Source of the DNA: Alkalimonas collagenimarina
GTDB lineage: Bacteria > Pseudomonadota > Gammaproteobacteria > Enterobacterales > Alteromonadaceae
Length of the DNA: 64,000 bases
Assembly: GCF_030717845.1 (NCBI RefSeq)
Contig: NZ_JAUZVZ010000009.1
Coordinates: 62,001-126,000 of the forward strand
Reading direction: 5' to 3'
The stretch's first letter is position 1. Each line of letters opens with the position of its first letter. The notes beneath the pieces are model-generated. The model had not been told where the DNA came from, made no database searches, and saw only the letters and a program-made list of their open reading frames with translations. A program made the position numbers and the translations under genes. Of the stretch, positions 55,001 through 62,733 are shown piece by piece.

Positions 55001-55798
55001 AATGCGGTCTCGCTGAGCAAACTCATAACGAGGATGAATGGCTGATAATTTGACAGAAATTCCAGCGCTATGATCCGGCCCTGCGCCCTTGGCTGCTTTA
55101 CCAATAGTTTCAATCGCATGCAAGTAGCTTTGAAAGTAACGCTCTGCATCGACCATGGTACGGGCGGCTTCACCTAACATATCATAAGAATAGGTATAAC
55201 CACGTTGTTCTTGCTCTTTTGCTCGCTCTATAGCGCTAGCAATGGATGTACCCATGACAAACTGAGTGCCCATAATTTGCATGGCATAGCGCACTGCTTG
55301 ACGAATAACTGGCTCCCCCAAACGGCCGCAGGTGCGTTTTAATAAGCCGAATTGCTGCGCTTTACGTGCATCACTGTAATTGACCATTTTGCCGGTCATT
55401 AATAAACCCCAGGCCGACACATTGACAAAAATAGATGCACTGTTGCCCAAGTGTGCACTCCAGTTGCCTTGCGCTAGTTTATCGCGGATCAGTCGATCCA
55501 TGGTGAGGTTGTCGGGAACGCGAAGCAGCGCTTCGGCCAGACACATTAATACGATGCCTTCCTCGGTAGATAATGAGAACTCGTTTAGCAGGGCATCGAC
55601 GCCTCCTTTGCCGGTTTGGGCTTTTCGGATGGTCATAACCATCTGTCGGGCACGCTCCCAGGCCCGGCTTCTGGCATTGCTGCCAATGTCGGCTAAAGGC
55701 AATAAATAGTCCAGTACTTGATGTTCATCGGCCCGGTAAAAGTCGCGGATCTGTTGGCGTATTGGGTTACTCACTTCTAGTGAATCACGAAATAGCAT
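52028..55798 (-). CDS. putA: Proline dehydrogenase / P5C dehydrogenase PutA (bifunctional)
   Basis: A 1256-residue enzyme that oxidises proline to glutamate. The PRODH barrel (residues ~150-480) has MVRLVKGAYWDTEIK and the FAD-binding RRLLEN region. The P5C/aldehyde dehydrogenase domain (~550-1000) has ISPWNFPLAIFLGQ, IAETGGQNCMIV and the catalytic Cys in SAGQRCSALR. A C-terminal ALDH-like tail ends the protein. The N-terminal ribbon-helix-helix of E. coli PutA (about 60-80 residues) is absent: the protein opens directly in the helical arm region. It therefore cannot repress itself by that domain. Confidence 0.95.
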   Translation of the reverse strand: MLFRDSLEVSNPIRQQIRDFYRADEHQVLDYLLPLADIGSNARSRAWERARQMVMTIRKAQTGKGGVDALLNEFSLSTEEGIVLMCLAEALLRVPDNLTMDRLIRDKLAQGNWSAHLGNSASIFVNVSAWGLLMTGKMVNYSDARKAQQFGLLKRTCGRLGEPVIRQAVRYAMQIMGTQFVMGTSIASAIERAKEQEQRGYTYSYDMLGEAARTMVDAERYFQSYLHAIETIGKAAKGAGPDHSAGISVKLSAIHPRYEFAQRDRIKDELIPRLQQLALAAKQQDIGFTIDAEEADRLDLSLDVIEAVFSDPALGDWEGFGIAVQAYQKRAIHVIDWLGELTEKVGRRMMVRLVKGAYWDTEIKLSQVDGLADFPVFTRKPSTDVCYQACAKKLLQLREHIYPQFATHNAYTVATILELAPDRKGYEFQRLHGMGDALYDQVIRTDKVPCRIYAPVGEHADLLAYLVRRLLENGANSSFVNNIIDERIPVESLLADPLDTVRHWRHKRNRQIPLPADLYGNERLNSKGTDITDCDQLIPVKKAMESWLARIEKQEKPEQGIAVTNPAHLDEIVGYIQYADAEAMQALLARADAAFANWSQTPVSVRANVLRKIGDALEAHQEELFTICIKEAGKTLADSIAEVREAVDFCRYYAARAEEMSEDSEARGVILCISPWNFPLAIFLGQVAAAIVTGNTVVAKPAEQTSLIAMWSLDIMKECGLPDGVVELVIAPGRKVGEHIVPDERIQGVMFTGSTETGCWIARKLAERKGEPVPLIAETGGQNCMIVDSTALPEQVVDDVIASGFQSAGQRCSALRVLFLQDDVADEIINMLVGAMKELRVGDPAYVRHDVGPVIDHKAHERLTNHVQYLSDKATLHYACAIPQGDQHLFFAPHLYEINDLTLLEREVFGPVVHIVRYKAHELDKVIDQINATGYGLTMGVHSRIEAVTTKVAHAIKAGNIYVNRNMIGAVVGVQPFGGRGLSGTGPKAGGPLYLQRLVRDNHSVEDAELSEEKHQQLLAETTSRAVAYAMPAAASAQAIWQQLSVYQRSSVLRQFLASLATNNVVVKQEPDLEQVITAAREQLRWVEQELAAPIRLPGPTGESNELWLEPRGSIALLRDETGDFSHWLIATITALAAGNAVITAVEEADLLEAEACVKALSQAGMPAQLMSVIKLTSMTTLLAAPDLSAAIVQAGSAIKPLAAELLANREGAILPLITSPADHRLLHRLLTEKTITINTTAAGGNASLMTMADNT

Positions 55799-55947
55799 CG
55801 AACCTCCTTACATGGATAGTTAGCATTAAGACGTACTTTATGGCTAAAAGTTGCCTCTCTTCATCGTCTTCGCCTGACCGTTCAGCTTAAACAAGTGATT
55901 GAGAGTCTTATGCATTCGCTCATTGGATCACTTTATTTTACCGTATA

Positions 55948-55964
55948 ACCGGATATAATCCGGT
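55948..55964 (+). promoter_or_regulatory. Palindrome covering a -10 box in the putA-lrp intergenic region
   Basis: ACCGGAT and ATCCGGT (7-bp perfect arms, spacer ATA) at 55948-55964 enclose TATAAT (55954-55959). It lies 15 bases before the regulator ATG and 150 bases from putA. A regulator bound here would block that -10. The likely binder is the adjacent Lrp-type protein. Confidence 0.5.
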
Positions 55965-55978
55965 GATACTCCCCAGCT

Positions 55979-56482
55979 ATGATTGTGAGCCAAGCACTAG
56001 TGAAAATTCGTACGCTCGACCGAATCGATATGAATATTCTGGAAACACTGCAACGTGAAGGACGCATTTCTAATGTGGAGTTAGCCAGACGAGTAAACCT
56101 GAGTGCTAGCCCCTGTATTGATCGAGTGAAGCGATTGGAGCAGGAGGGGTATATTGAGCGCTATGGTGCTTTACTGAATGCCAGTCGACTTGGTTTTGGT
56201 ACCACTGTGTTTATTCAGATCACTCTCGACAACACCACCAGTGATGTGTTTGATCGCTTTAAAAATGACGTGCTCAATATTCCTCATGTGGTGGAATGCC
56301 ATATGGTGGCGGGTGGTTTCGATTATTTGTTGAAACTACGTTTACCAAATATGGATGCCTACCGAACTATTCTGGCTCAAATTGTGGATTTACCAGGGGT
56401 GATTAAAAATCATACTTACGTGGTGATTGAACAGGTGAAGCAAGACGAAGGCTTGCCATTGAAGGCCAACGAACAATTATAA
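55979..56482 (+). CDS. Lrp/AsnC-family regulator, likely PutR
   Basis: A 167-residue regulator with an N-terminal AsnC helix-turn-helix (LDRIDMNILETLQREG, NVELARRVNLSASPCIDRVK) and a C-terminal ligand-sensing RAM domain (PHVVECHMVAGGFDYLLKL). It is divergent from putA, the usual place for PutR proteins that activate putA in response to proline. This fits a PutA without its own DNA-binding domain. A GTG two codons in is an alternative start. Confidence 0.87.
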   Translation: MIVSQALVKIRTLDRIDMNILETLQREGRISNVELARRVNLSASPCIDRVKRLEQEGYIERYGALLNASRLGFGTTVFIQITLDNTTSDVFDRFKNDVLNIPHVVECHMVAGGFDYLLKLRLPNMDAYRTILAQIVDLPGVIKNHTYVVIEQVKQDEGLPLKANEQL

Positions 56483-56497
56483 CTGAATAGAACGACC

Positions 56498-56534
56498 AAA
56501 CAGCAATGGCCGCTGAACTGGCCATTGCTGTTTT
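56498..56534. terminator. Bidirectional terminator between the Lrp-type gene and ygiM
   Basis: AAACAGCAATGGCC pairs with GGCCATTGCTGTTTT with an 8-base loop; T and A runs flank it on both strands. Confidence 0.85.
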
Positions 56535-56539
56535 AGGTA

Positions 56540-57139
56540 TTACATCCAGCGCTCACTTTCTTTGCGGCGTGGTATTAATAGTGGTAGCAGCAACCCGAAT
56601 AGTAGCCCAATCCCCAGAATTGCAGCTCCTAACACCTTAGGGTTTTTCCAGATGCTGCCATGTTCAACATCAAACTGTTGTTGCAGTTGTTCGTAAGAGC
56701 GATTTGCTACTTGCAACTGCTCCTGAGCTTTTTGGTACTCTTGTTCGCGTTGCTGCAAAGCTGTATTCAATTGCTGATTGGATTGTTCCAACTGCTGCAA
56801 CTGGCTGCTCTGTTGCTCCAGCTGTTCAGTCAATTCTGCTAATTGCACGGCCATGCCGGGCGTATTGGTGACATATTGTCCGGGTAGCCAACCTTGACGA
56901 TTGCCTTCAAATTGAATTTGCACATAGCCGCTTTCTTCATCTTCGGCCAATAACCGTACATTATCGCCTGCATTAACGGTACCCACAATACGGTACTGGT
57001 TGCTAGGGCCAGAGTGAATATAGACAAACAAAGCATCGCTAATAAAAGCGGGCTCTGAGGTTTCGCTGCGGCTAAAGCTGGAAAAAAGCAGAGCCAGACT
57101 AACAATGAATGCAACAAGATACGAAGTGGTGTTGGACAT
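56540..57139 (-). CDS. ygiM: SH3-domain membrane protein, TIGR04211/YgiM-like
   Basis: A 199-residue protein (E. coli YgiM 206). It has a signal peptide (LVAFIVSLALLFSSFSRSE), an SH3b domain (residues ~28-90, YIHSGPSNQYRIVGTVNAGD), a Gln-rich coiled coil (~95-160), and a C-terminal helix followed by RRKESERWM. The start at 57139 was chosen because it places the signal peptide at the N-terminus. It is divergent from ygiF and glnE, the same neighbours as in E. coli. Function is not established. Confidence 0.88.
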   Translation of the reverse strand: MSNTTSYLVAFIVSLALLFSSFSRSETSEPAFISDALFVYIHSGPSNQYRIVGTVNAGDNVRLLAEDEESGYVQIQFEGNRQGWLPGQYVTNTPGMAVQLAELTEQLEQQSSQLQQLEQSNQQLNTALQQREQEYQKAQEQLQVANRSYEQLQQQFDVEHGSIWKNPKVLGAAILGIGLLFGLLLPLLIPRRKESERWM

Positions 57140-57290
57140 GGGCCATCCTGTGACGGTAATCAGTTTAAGTTTAATGTGCGTAGTATCTTGGATAATAGGG
57201 AGTTGTGGTTGAATTGACAAGTCCGGTAGGAAAAGACTTGTTGCTGACAGTGACATATTTTATGGTACCTCTTCGATGCTAAAGATGGAT

Positions 57291-58217
57291 ATGGCCATGG
57301 CGATTGAAATTGAACTGAAGTTTTTATTGCAACCTATCAGTAATACCCTGCTGGAAGCAGCTATAACAGAGCATGTTGCCAAGCAGACGCAGGGCGAAAC
57401 CCTGCACTTACACAATAGCTATTACGATACAGCAGAGCATTGGTTTCAGCGTCATAGCATGGGGCTGCGCAGTCGACAGCAAGGTTCACAGATAGAGCAT
57501 ACTATTAAATTAGCTGGTCAGCAGCATGGTGCCTTGCATGCGCGGCAAGAATACAATGTGGCTGCCACCAAGTTGCTGCCTCAGCTGGCAGGTTTTCCTG
57601 CCGATATCTGGCCAGCCGATGCATCGGTGCCACAGTTACAAACGGATTTAACCGAATTATTTCGTACCGATTTCGACCGTCAGCAATGGTGGTTAACCAC
57701 GAAGAATGGCACCAGCATGGAGTTGGTGTTTGACCAAGGGCAGATTACCGCTCGGGGGCAGCAGCTGCCGATTTGTGAGTTAGAGCTAGAGCTAAAATCA
57801 GGCGAGGTGGCTGAGGTATTCGCATTGGCCCGCCACCTGGTGACTGCATTGCCACTTCGCATTGGTGTTCAGTCGAAAGCTGAACGTGGTTACCGCCTCA
57901 CTGGCTCAGCTCCGTTACAGGTCAAGGCGCTTCCGGCTGAAGCTAGTCCACAGCAATTGCTCCATTTACTGCAACACAATGAGGCGTGCTATATTCAGGA
58001 TGGCAGTGCCGATGCCATGTTAACGGTGTCGCTGGCATTGAACCGTATTGCGCAGTGGCTAAAAAGCAGCACAAGCTTGCAGCGTTGGCAGCCTATTTGT
58101 ACTCAGTTGTCGGCAAAAGCCTCATTGAGCAAAGCTGATCAGCAGTTGTTTTTTGGCTCTGACTACAACCTGTTACTGCTAGCGTTATCTGAACACTTTA
58201 TGTCGACCTCTCAATAG
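57291..58217 (+). CDS. ygiF: CYTH-domain inorganic triphosphatase, YgiF-like, shortened
   Basis: A 308-residue protein. The CYTH tunnel domain (residues ~3-200) has the name-giving EIELKF start, SYYDTAEHWFQRHSMGLRSR, ICELELELKSGE and KAERGYRL. The helical part that follows covers only ~100 residues, whereas E. coli YgiF (433) has a full CHAD domain. The enzyme hydrolyses inorganic triphosphate. Start 57291 or 57297. Ten bases separate it from glnE. Confidence 0.88.
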   Translation: MAMAIEIELKFLLQPISNTLLEAAITEHVAKQTQGETLHLHNSYYDTAEHWFQRHSMGLRSRQQGSQIEHTIKLAGQQHGALHARQEYNVAATKLLPQLAGFPADIWPADASVPQLQTDLTELFRTDFDRQQWWLTTKNGTSMELVFDQGQITARGQQLPICELELELKSGEVAEVFALARHLVTALPLRIGVQSKAERGYRLTGSAPLQVKALPAEASPQQLLHLLQHNEACYIQDGSADAMLTVSLALNRIAQWLKSSTSLQRWQPICTQLSAKASLSKADQQLFFGSDYNLLLLALSEHFMSTSQ

Positions 58218-58227
58218 GAGTATTACC

Positions 58228-61029
58228 TTGTCGTCCGATGCCGAGCAACGAGTGCAGCAGTTTTGTCAGCAACTTCCGGGCTATCAGGCGCTAAGCTCTG
58301 CAGAGCAACAGCGAGTCACTGAGCTGGCTTTGATCAGCCCTTTTCTGGCTCGTACCCTGCAACAACAACCGGATCTCCTATCCGTGCTGCTGGATGATAA
58401 AGCCTTGGCGGCACCTCTGCCGGCCACTGCATTAGAGATTGCATTGACTGGCAGTGACGAAGTGACCGTATTTAAAACCTTACGGCGCTATAGGAATCGG
58501 ATGCTTAGTCAGATTCTGGCGGCTGACTTGCTACAGCTAAAATCGATTGCAGATTGCCTGTTTGATGTGTCAGTTTTGGCCAATGACTGTATCAACAGCG
58601 CTTATCAATGGGCTTACCGCGAGTTGACTGCGCAGTGGGGTACTCCGCTTGATGACGCTGGCGAGCCGATGCCGATGTTGATTTTGGGCATGGGAAAGCT
58701 TGGCGGTGAAGAACTAAACCTGTCTTCTGATATTGATTTAATTTTTACCTACCCAGCCAATGGGGAAACGACAGGGGGGCGCCGCAGCACCGACCATCAT
58801 CAGTTTTTTTTGCGCTTGGGGCAAAAACTGATAGCTGCTTTGCATCAGGTAACGGCCGATGGTTTTGTGTACCGGGTGGATATGCGCTTGCGCCCCTTTG
58901 GTGAAAGCGGCCCTTTGGCGCTTAGTTTTGCCGCGATGGAGGATTACTATCAGGAGCAAGGGCGGGAGTGGGAGCGATACGCCATGCTTAAGGCGCGGGT
59001 GATCAACCCTGATGGCAAGCACAGTATCGAGTTGAAACAGATGCTGCGGCCCTTTGTCTATCGACGTTATATTGACTTCTCAGCCATTGAATCACTGCGC
59101 CGCATGAAACAGCTGATTGAACAGGAGAACCGGCGACGCAATCGTAGCGATAACATCAAACTGGGCGCCGGGGGCATTCGCGAAGTGGAGTTTATCGTGC
59201 AAACGTTGCAATTGATCCGCGGGGGCAGGATCCCGCAGTTGCAACAACCATCCATTTTAGCTGCGTTGCCAATTCTGGTAGAGCACCAACTTTTGACCAC
59301 TGATCAGCAGCAACAGCTGACCAGTGATTATTTGTTTTTACGCCGGGTCGAGCAATTATTGCAGGGCATGGATGACCAACAAACGCAAACCTTACCCACC
59401 GATGCTGAATTGCAGCAGCAACTGATCCGAGGCTTACATTACAGCAGTTGGACTGAATTGCAGCAACAGGTTGAGCAGGCGATGCTGCGGATCCATCGCG
59501 AGTTTTTGCAGGTGATTGAGCCGGAGGAGTCGACCGAGCCAGAAGCCTTGTCGGTTGGTAAGTTGTTGTGGGATAGCGATGCCCTGGCTGAAGATCTGGC
59601 CGAGCAAATCGACTGGTTGGATGAATCAGCAGCGATCCCTTTGATCCAGCAAATTCAGCAGTTTCGCGATGAATCTCATCGGCGTAGTGTAGGGCCTCGG
59701 GGCCGTGATTACTTATCCCGTTTGATCCCACAAGTACTGCATTTGGTGGCTTGCTCACAGGCAGGCTCTCAAGTGGTAGAGCGGATCTTGCTGGTGTTTC
59801 GGCGTATTATGACCCGAACGGCTTATCTGGAGTTACTGTTTGAGAATCCACCAGCCTTGCAGCAGCTGGTAACCTTGTGCAGTCAAAGCCAGTGGCTAAC
59901 GGATCAGCTGGCACGTTATCCAATCTTGTTGGATGAACTGATTGATCCGGCGCAACTGTATCAGGTGCAAGTCAAAGCAGATTATCAGGATCGCATCCGG
60001 CAGCGGCTGTTGCGGGTCGCTGATGATGATTTAGAGCTCTTGATGGAAAGTTTGCGCCAGCATAAACAGGCTCAGCAACTTCGTATCGCTGCGGCTGATA
60101 TCAGCGGCGCCTTACCCTTAATGCAGGTCAGTGATCACCTGACGTGGCTGGCAGAAGCCATGATGGAGCAAGTGGTTGAGCTGGCATGGCAGCAAATGGT
60201 GGCTCGCTATGGGTATCCTGCTGGGCTGGATAAAGGCTCTGACAAAGGTTTTGCGGTCATTGCTTATGGCAAAATGGGCGGCATGGAGCTTGGTTATGGT
60301 TCGGATCTGGATCTGGTGTTCGTGCATAACTGCGATAGCCTCGCCAGCACCACGGGTGATAAATCGATTGATTCGAAACAATTTTATCTGAAGCTGGTGC
60401 AGAGGGTTTTGCACCTATGCACCACGCGCACGGCCAGTGGTGTCTTGTACGACATTGATACCCGCCTGCGGCCATCCGGTAACTCCGGTTTATTGGCTAT
60501 TCATGTTCAGACCTATGGCGATTATCTGGCGAAAGAAGCCTGGACCTGGGAGCATCAAGCCTTGGTGCGGGCACGGATCGTGTATGGTGATGACACTGTA
60601 GCTCAGCAGTTTCAGCAGATCCGTACACAAATATTAAGCTTGCCACGCGAGCTGGTGGCATTGCGACATGATGTATTGGGGATGAGGGATAAGTTACGGC
60701 AGCACCATGGTAGCGATAATGAACAACTGAAACATGCCAATGGTGGGGTGATTGATCTGGAGTTTATTAGTCAGTATCTGGTACTGGCGCATGGCGCCTC
60801 AACAGCAGCGCTTTTTCGGTACAGTGATAATATTCGGATTCTGGATGCCGCCTGCGATGCGAAGCTGCTTTCTGCTGAACAAGTCAATGAATTACAGCAA
60901 GCCTATCGGCTGATGCGAGGCATTCACCACCGGCTGACATTGCAGCCGGTGTTACCGCCTGAACTAGAGGGGTTGGAGCAAGCCAGAGCCGCTGTGCAGG
61001 CCATATGGCGACACTTATTCCAGCTTTAG
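58228..61029 (+). CDS. glnE: Bifunctional glutamine synthetase adenylyltransferase/deadenylase GlnE
   Basis: A 933-residue regulator of glutamine synthetase (E. coli 946). It contains two nucleotidyltransferase domains: the first around SSDIDLIF (residue ~165) is the deadenylase, the second around GSDLDLVF (residue ~691) the adenylase. Between and after lie the GlnD-UR_UTase-type helical domains (LRPFGESGPLALSF, RLRPSGNSGLLAIH). It starts with TTG after AGGAG. Same order ygiF-glnE as E. coli. Confidence 0.95.
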   Translation: MSSDAEQRVQQFCQQLPGYQALSSAEQQRVTELALISPFLARTLQQQPDLLSVLLDDKALAAPLPATALEIALTGSDEVTVFKTLRRYRNRMLSQILAADLLQLKSIADCLFDVSVLANDCINSAYQWAYRELTAQWGTPLDDAGEPMPMLILGMGKLGGEELNLSSDIDLIFTYPANGETTGGRRSTDHHQFFLRLGQKLIAALHQVTADGFVYRVDMRLRPFGESGPLALSFAAMEDYYQEQGREWERYAMLKARVINPDGKHSIELKQMLRPFVYRRYIDFSAIESLRRMKQLIEQENRRRNRSDNIKLGAGGIREVEFIVQTLQLIRGGRIPQLQQPSILAALPILVEHQLLTTDQQQQLTSDYLFLRRVEQLLQGMDDQQTQTLPTDAELQQQLIRGLHYSSWTELQQQVEQAMLRIHREFLQVIEPEESTEPEALSVGKLLWDSDALAEDLAEQIDWLDESAAIPLIQQIQQFRDESHRRSVGPRGRDYLSRLIPQVLHLVACSQAGSQVVERILLVFRRIMTRTAYLELLFENPPALQQLVTLCSQSQWLTDQLARYPILLDELIDPAQLYQVQVKADYQDRIRQRLLRVADDDLELLMESLRQHKQAQQLRIAAADISGALPLMQVSDHLTWLAEAMMEQVVELAWQQMVARYGYPAGLDKGSDKGFAVIAYGKMGGMELGYGSDLDLVFVHNCDSLASTTGDKSIDSKQFYLKLVQRVLHLCTTRTASGVLYDIDTRLRPSGNSGLLAIHVQTYGDYLAKEAWTWEHQALVRARIVYGDDTVAQQFQQIRTQILSLPRELVALRHDVLGMRDKLRQHHGSDNEQLKHANGGVIDLEFISQYLVLAHGASTAALFRYSDNIRILDAACDAKLLSAEQVNELQQAYRLMRGIHHRLTLQPVLPPELEGLEQARAAVQAIWRHLFQL

Positions 61030-61040
61030 CTTCGCTTCAA

Positions 61041-61613
61041 CTAGTTGCGACTCAGGTGTTGGCAGTGCTCTCGCACATACGCATTGGGTTTATCAGTAAT
61101 CACCAGTGCTCGCTCTTTGTGGCACAGGTAACTTAACAATGGGTTGGGGAAGTCGGGTTCGATGGCAGCCGTGATTTCAGTGACGGTATCCAGCAAGGGG
61201 CCATTGGTCTGAAAGTACTGTTTGACCACATAGTCGCGAGGCAGTGTCCAGTACAGCTCCATGCCTTCAGCGCTAGCGTACTCGGTCAGCTTGGTTTTTA
61301 CTGTATCGCCTTCGCGAAAACGACGATCGGTATTCTGGCCTTGCCAGTTTTCGGGTAGGGGGTTTACTTGCAAAGCACGTTGCTCTAGCTGTTGGGTCAG
61401 CCGGCTACTGGTATCGGGCAACCGGATGACAAAATCACCCAGCTCAATGTCAGCAACGGTGCCTCGGATCCGCTCATAAAAGCTACTCAAACCTTCGGCG
61501 GCCCGGTTGCCTTTCTCCCGATCAATGGAAAAAACATCAGGCCGGATCAATAGCAGGTAGATAATGCTACCCAGCACGACCACAATAATCAGACTTCGTA
61601 CCCAAAACCACAT
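61041..61613 (-). CDS. Single-pass membrane-anchored protein of unknown function
   Basis: A 190-residue protein with one N-terminal hydrophobic helix (~5-24, VRSLIIVVVLGSIIYLLLI) and a soluble domain of alpha/beta character. No family recognised. It lies between glnE and lpxL on the minus strand. E. coli has hldE after glnE; this gene is not related. The cysteines near the C-terminus (SYLCHKE and EHCQHL) may form a disulfide if periplasmic. Confidence 0.6.
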   Translation of the reverse strand: MWFWVRSLIIVVVLGSIIYLLLIRPDVFSIDREKGNRAAEGLSSFYERIRGTVADIELGDFVIRLPDTSSRLTQQLEQRALQVNPLPENWQGQNTDRRFREGDTVKTKLTEYASAEGMELYWTLPRDYVVKQYFQTNGPLLDTVTEITAAIEPDFPNPLLSYLCHKERALVITDKPNAYVREHCQHLSRN

Positions 61614-61687
61614 AACAGACCCACCTTTCAATCGAGATAGCTCATTGGAGTATCACTGGCTAGTGCAGTCTGCCAGTGCCACTTACT

Positions 61688-62611
61688 TTAGTATAACCCG
61701 ACATCGTCTGGGTTGGGACGGGTTTTAAAGCGTCGATGAAGCCACATGTATTGCTCCGGATGGCGCAGTACCGCTTGTTCGACCCACTGATTAACCCGTC
61801 GAACATCGGCTGCATCATCTCCGGATGGAAAGTCTTCAAATGCGGGTAAGCACTCGACCTGATAACCCTGGTTGCCAGGTAAACGGCTGGTGATTACCGG
61901 GATGACCTGGCAGTTGGCACCATTGGCAAAGAGTAGGGTTCCGGTGGTAGTGGCTGCATCTGGTACGGCAAAAAAAGGCACAAATTCGGCTTTTTTCCGG
62001 CCGTAATCTTGATCAGGTAAATAAAAACACACTTCCTGTTCATTAAGTGCCTGCATCAGCGCTTTGATTTCACGTTTACCGATCATGTACTTGTTGGCTT
62101 TAATACGACCACGGTACTGCAACCAATCCATTAAGGGGTTATTGTGAGGTCGATAAAAGCCAACACTGGGCAAGGTTAAACCAAACACTCTACCAGCGGC
62201 TTCCAGATGAAGCATATGAGACGCCAGCAATAACACACCTTTGCCTTCATCATGTGCTGCTTGTATGTGTTCAAACCCTTTCAAGTGAGCGAACTTGCGA
62301 ATACGCCACGCCGGCCACCACCAGGCGATAATCGTATCGAACAGCGCCCGGCCACTTTCTTTAAAGTTGGCTCTGACCAGAGCCTGATGCTCATGAGTAC
62401 TTTGCTCCGGGAAGCAAAGCTCTATATTACGTAAGGCCACTTTATAGCGTGACTTCAGGGCTTTCAACAATAAAAGGCCAAGGCCATCACCCAGCTTCAT
62501 CAATGCGCCATAGGGCAACCAGCTAATCAGCCACATCAAGGCACAGCCGAGCCATAGCAGCCAGTATTTAGGATAAAGGAAAGACCATTGAAACCTAGGC
62601 GCTTTAACCAC
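61688..62611 (-). CDS. Lipid A lauroyl/myristoyl acyltransferase, LpxL/LpxM family
   Basis: A 307-residue inner-membrane enzyme that adds a secondary acyl chain to Kdo2-lipid A. The HX4E catalytic motif is H132-MLHL-E137 (ASHMLHLEAAG). It starts with a hydrophobic segment (WLLWLGCALMWLISWLPYG) and has the YLPDQDYGRKKAEFVPFFA region typical of LpxL. Which chain it transfers cannot be decided. Confidence 0.9.
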   Translation of the reverse strand: MVKAPRFQWSFLYPKYWLLWLGCALMWLISWLPYGALMKLGDGLGLLLLKALKSRYKVALRNIELCFPEQSTHEHQALVRANFKESGRALFDTIIAWWWPAWRIRKFAHLKGFEHIQAAHDEGKGVLLLASHMLHLEAAGRVFGLTLPSVGFYRPHNNPLMDWLQYRGRIKANKYMIGKREIKALMQALNEQEVCFYLPDQDYGRKKAEFVPFFAVPDAATTTGTLLFANGANCQVIPVITSRLPGNQGYQVECLPAFEDFPSGDDAADVRRVNQWVEQAVLRHPEQYMWLHRRFKTRPNPDDVGLY

Positions 62612-62665
62612 CAGAACCCCTCATAAAAATGCAGAAAGGCGGTATTGTAGCGGAAAATGACCAGC

Positions 62666-62711
62666 AGGCAAAAATAAAGCGGCACGTTCAGTGAGTGACT
62701 GAACGTGCCGC
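62666..62711 (-). terminator. Rho-independent terminator of the TolC-family gene
   Basis: A 14-bp perfect stem (GCGGCACGTTCAGT, arms 62679-62692 and 62698-62711, loop of 5) is followed on minus by TTTATTTTTG. Confidence 0.9.
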
Positions 62712-62733
62712 AAGTACAAAATGAGGAAGGTTG

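Noticed and set aside
59192-59758. A 188-residue minus-strand frame inside glnE.
   Set aside because: Antisense to a full-length glnE; composition is not protein-like.
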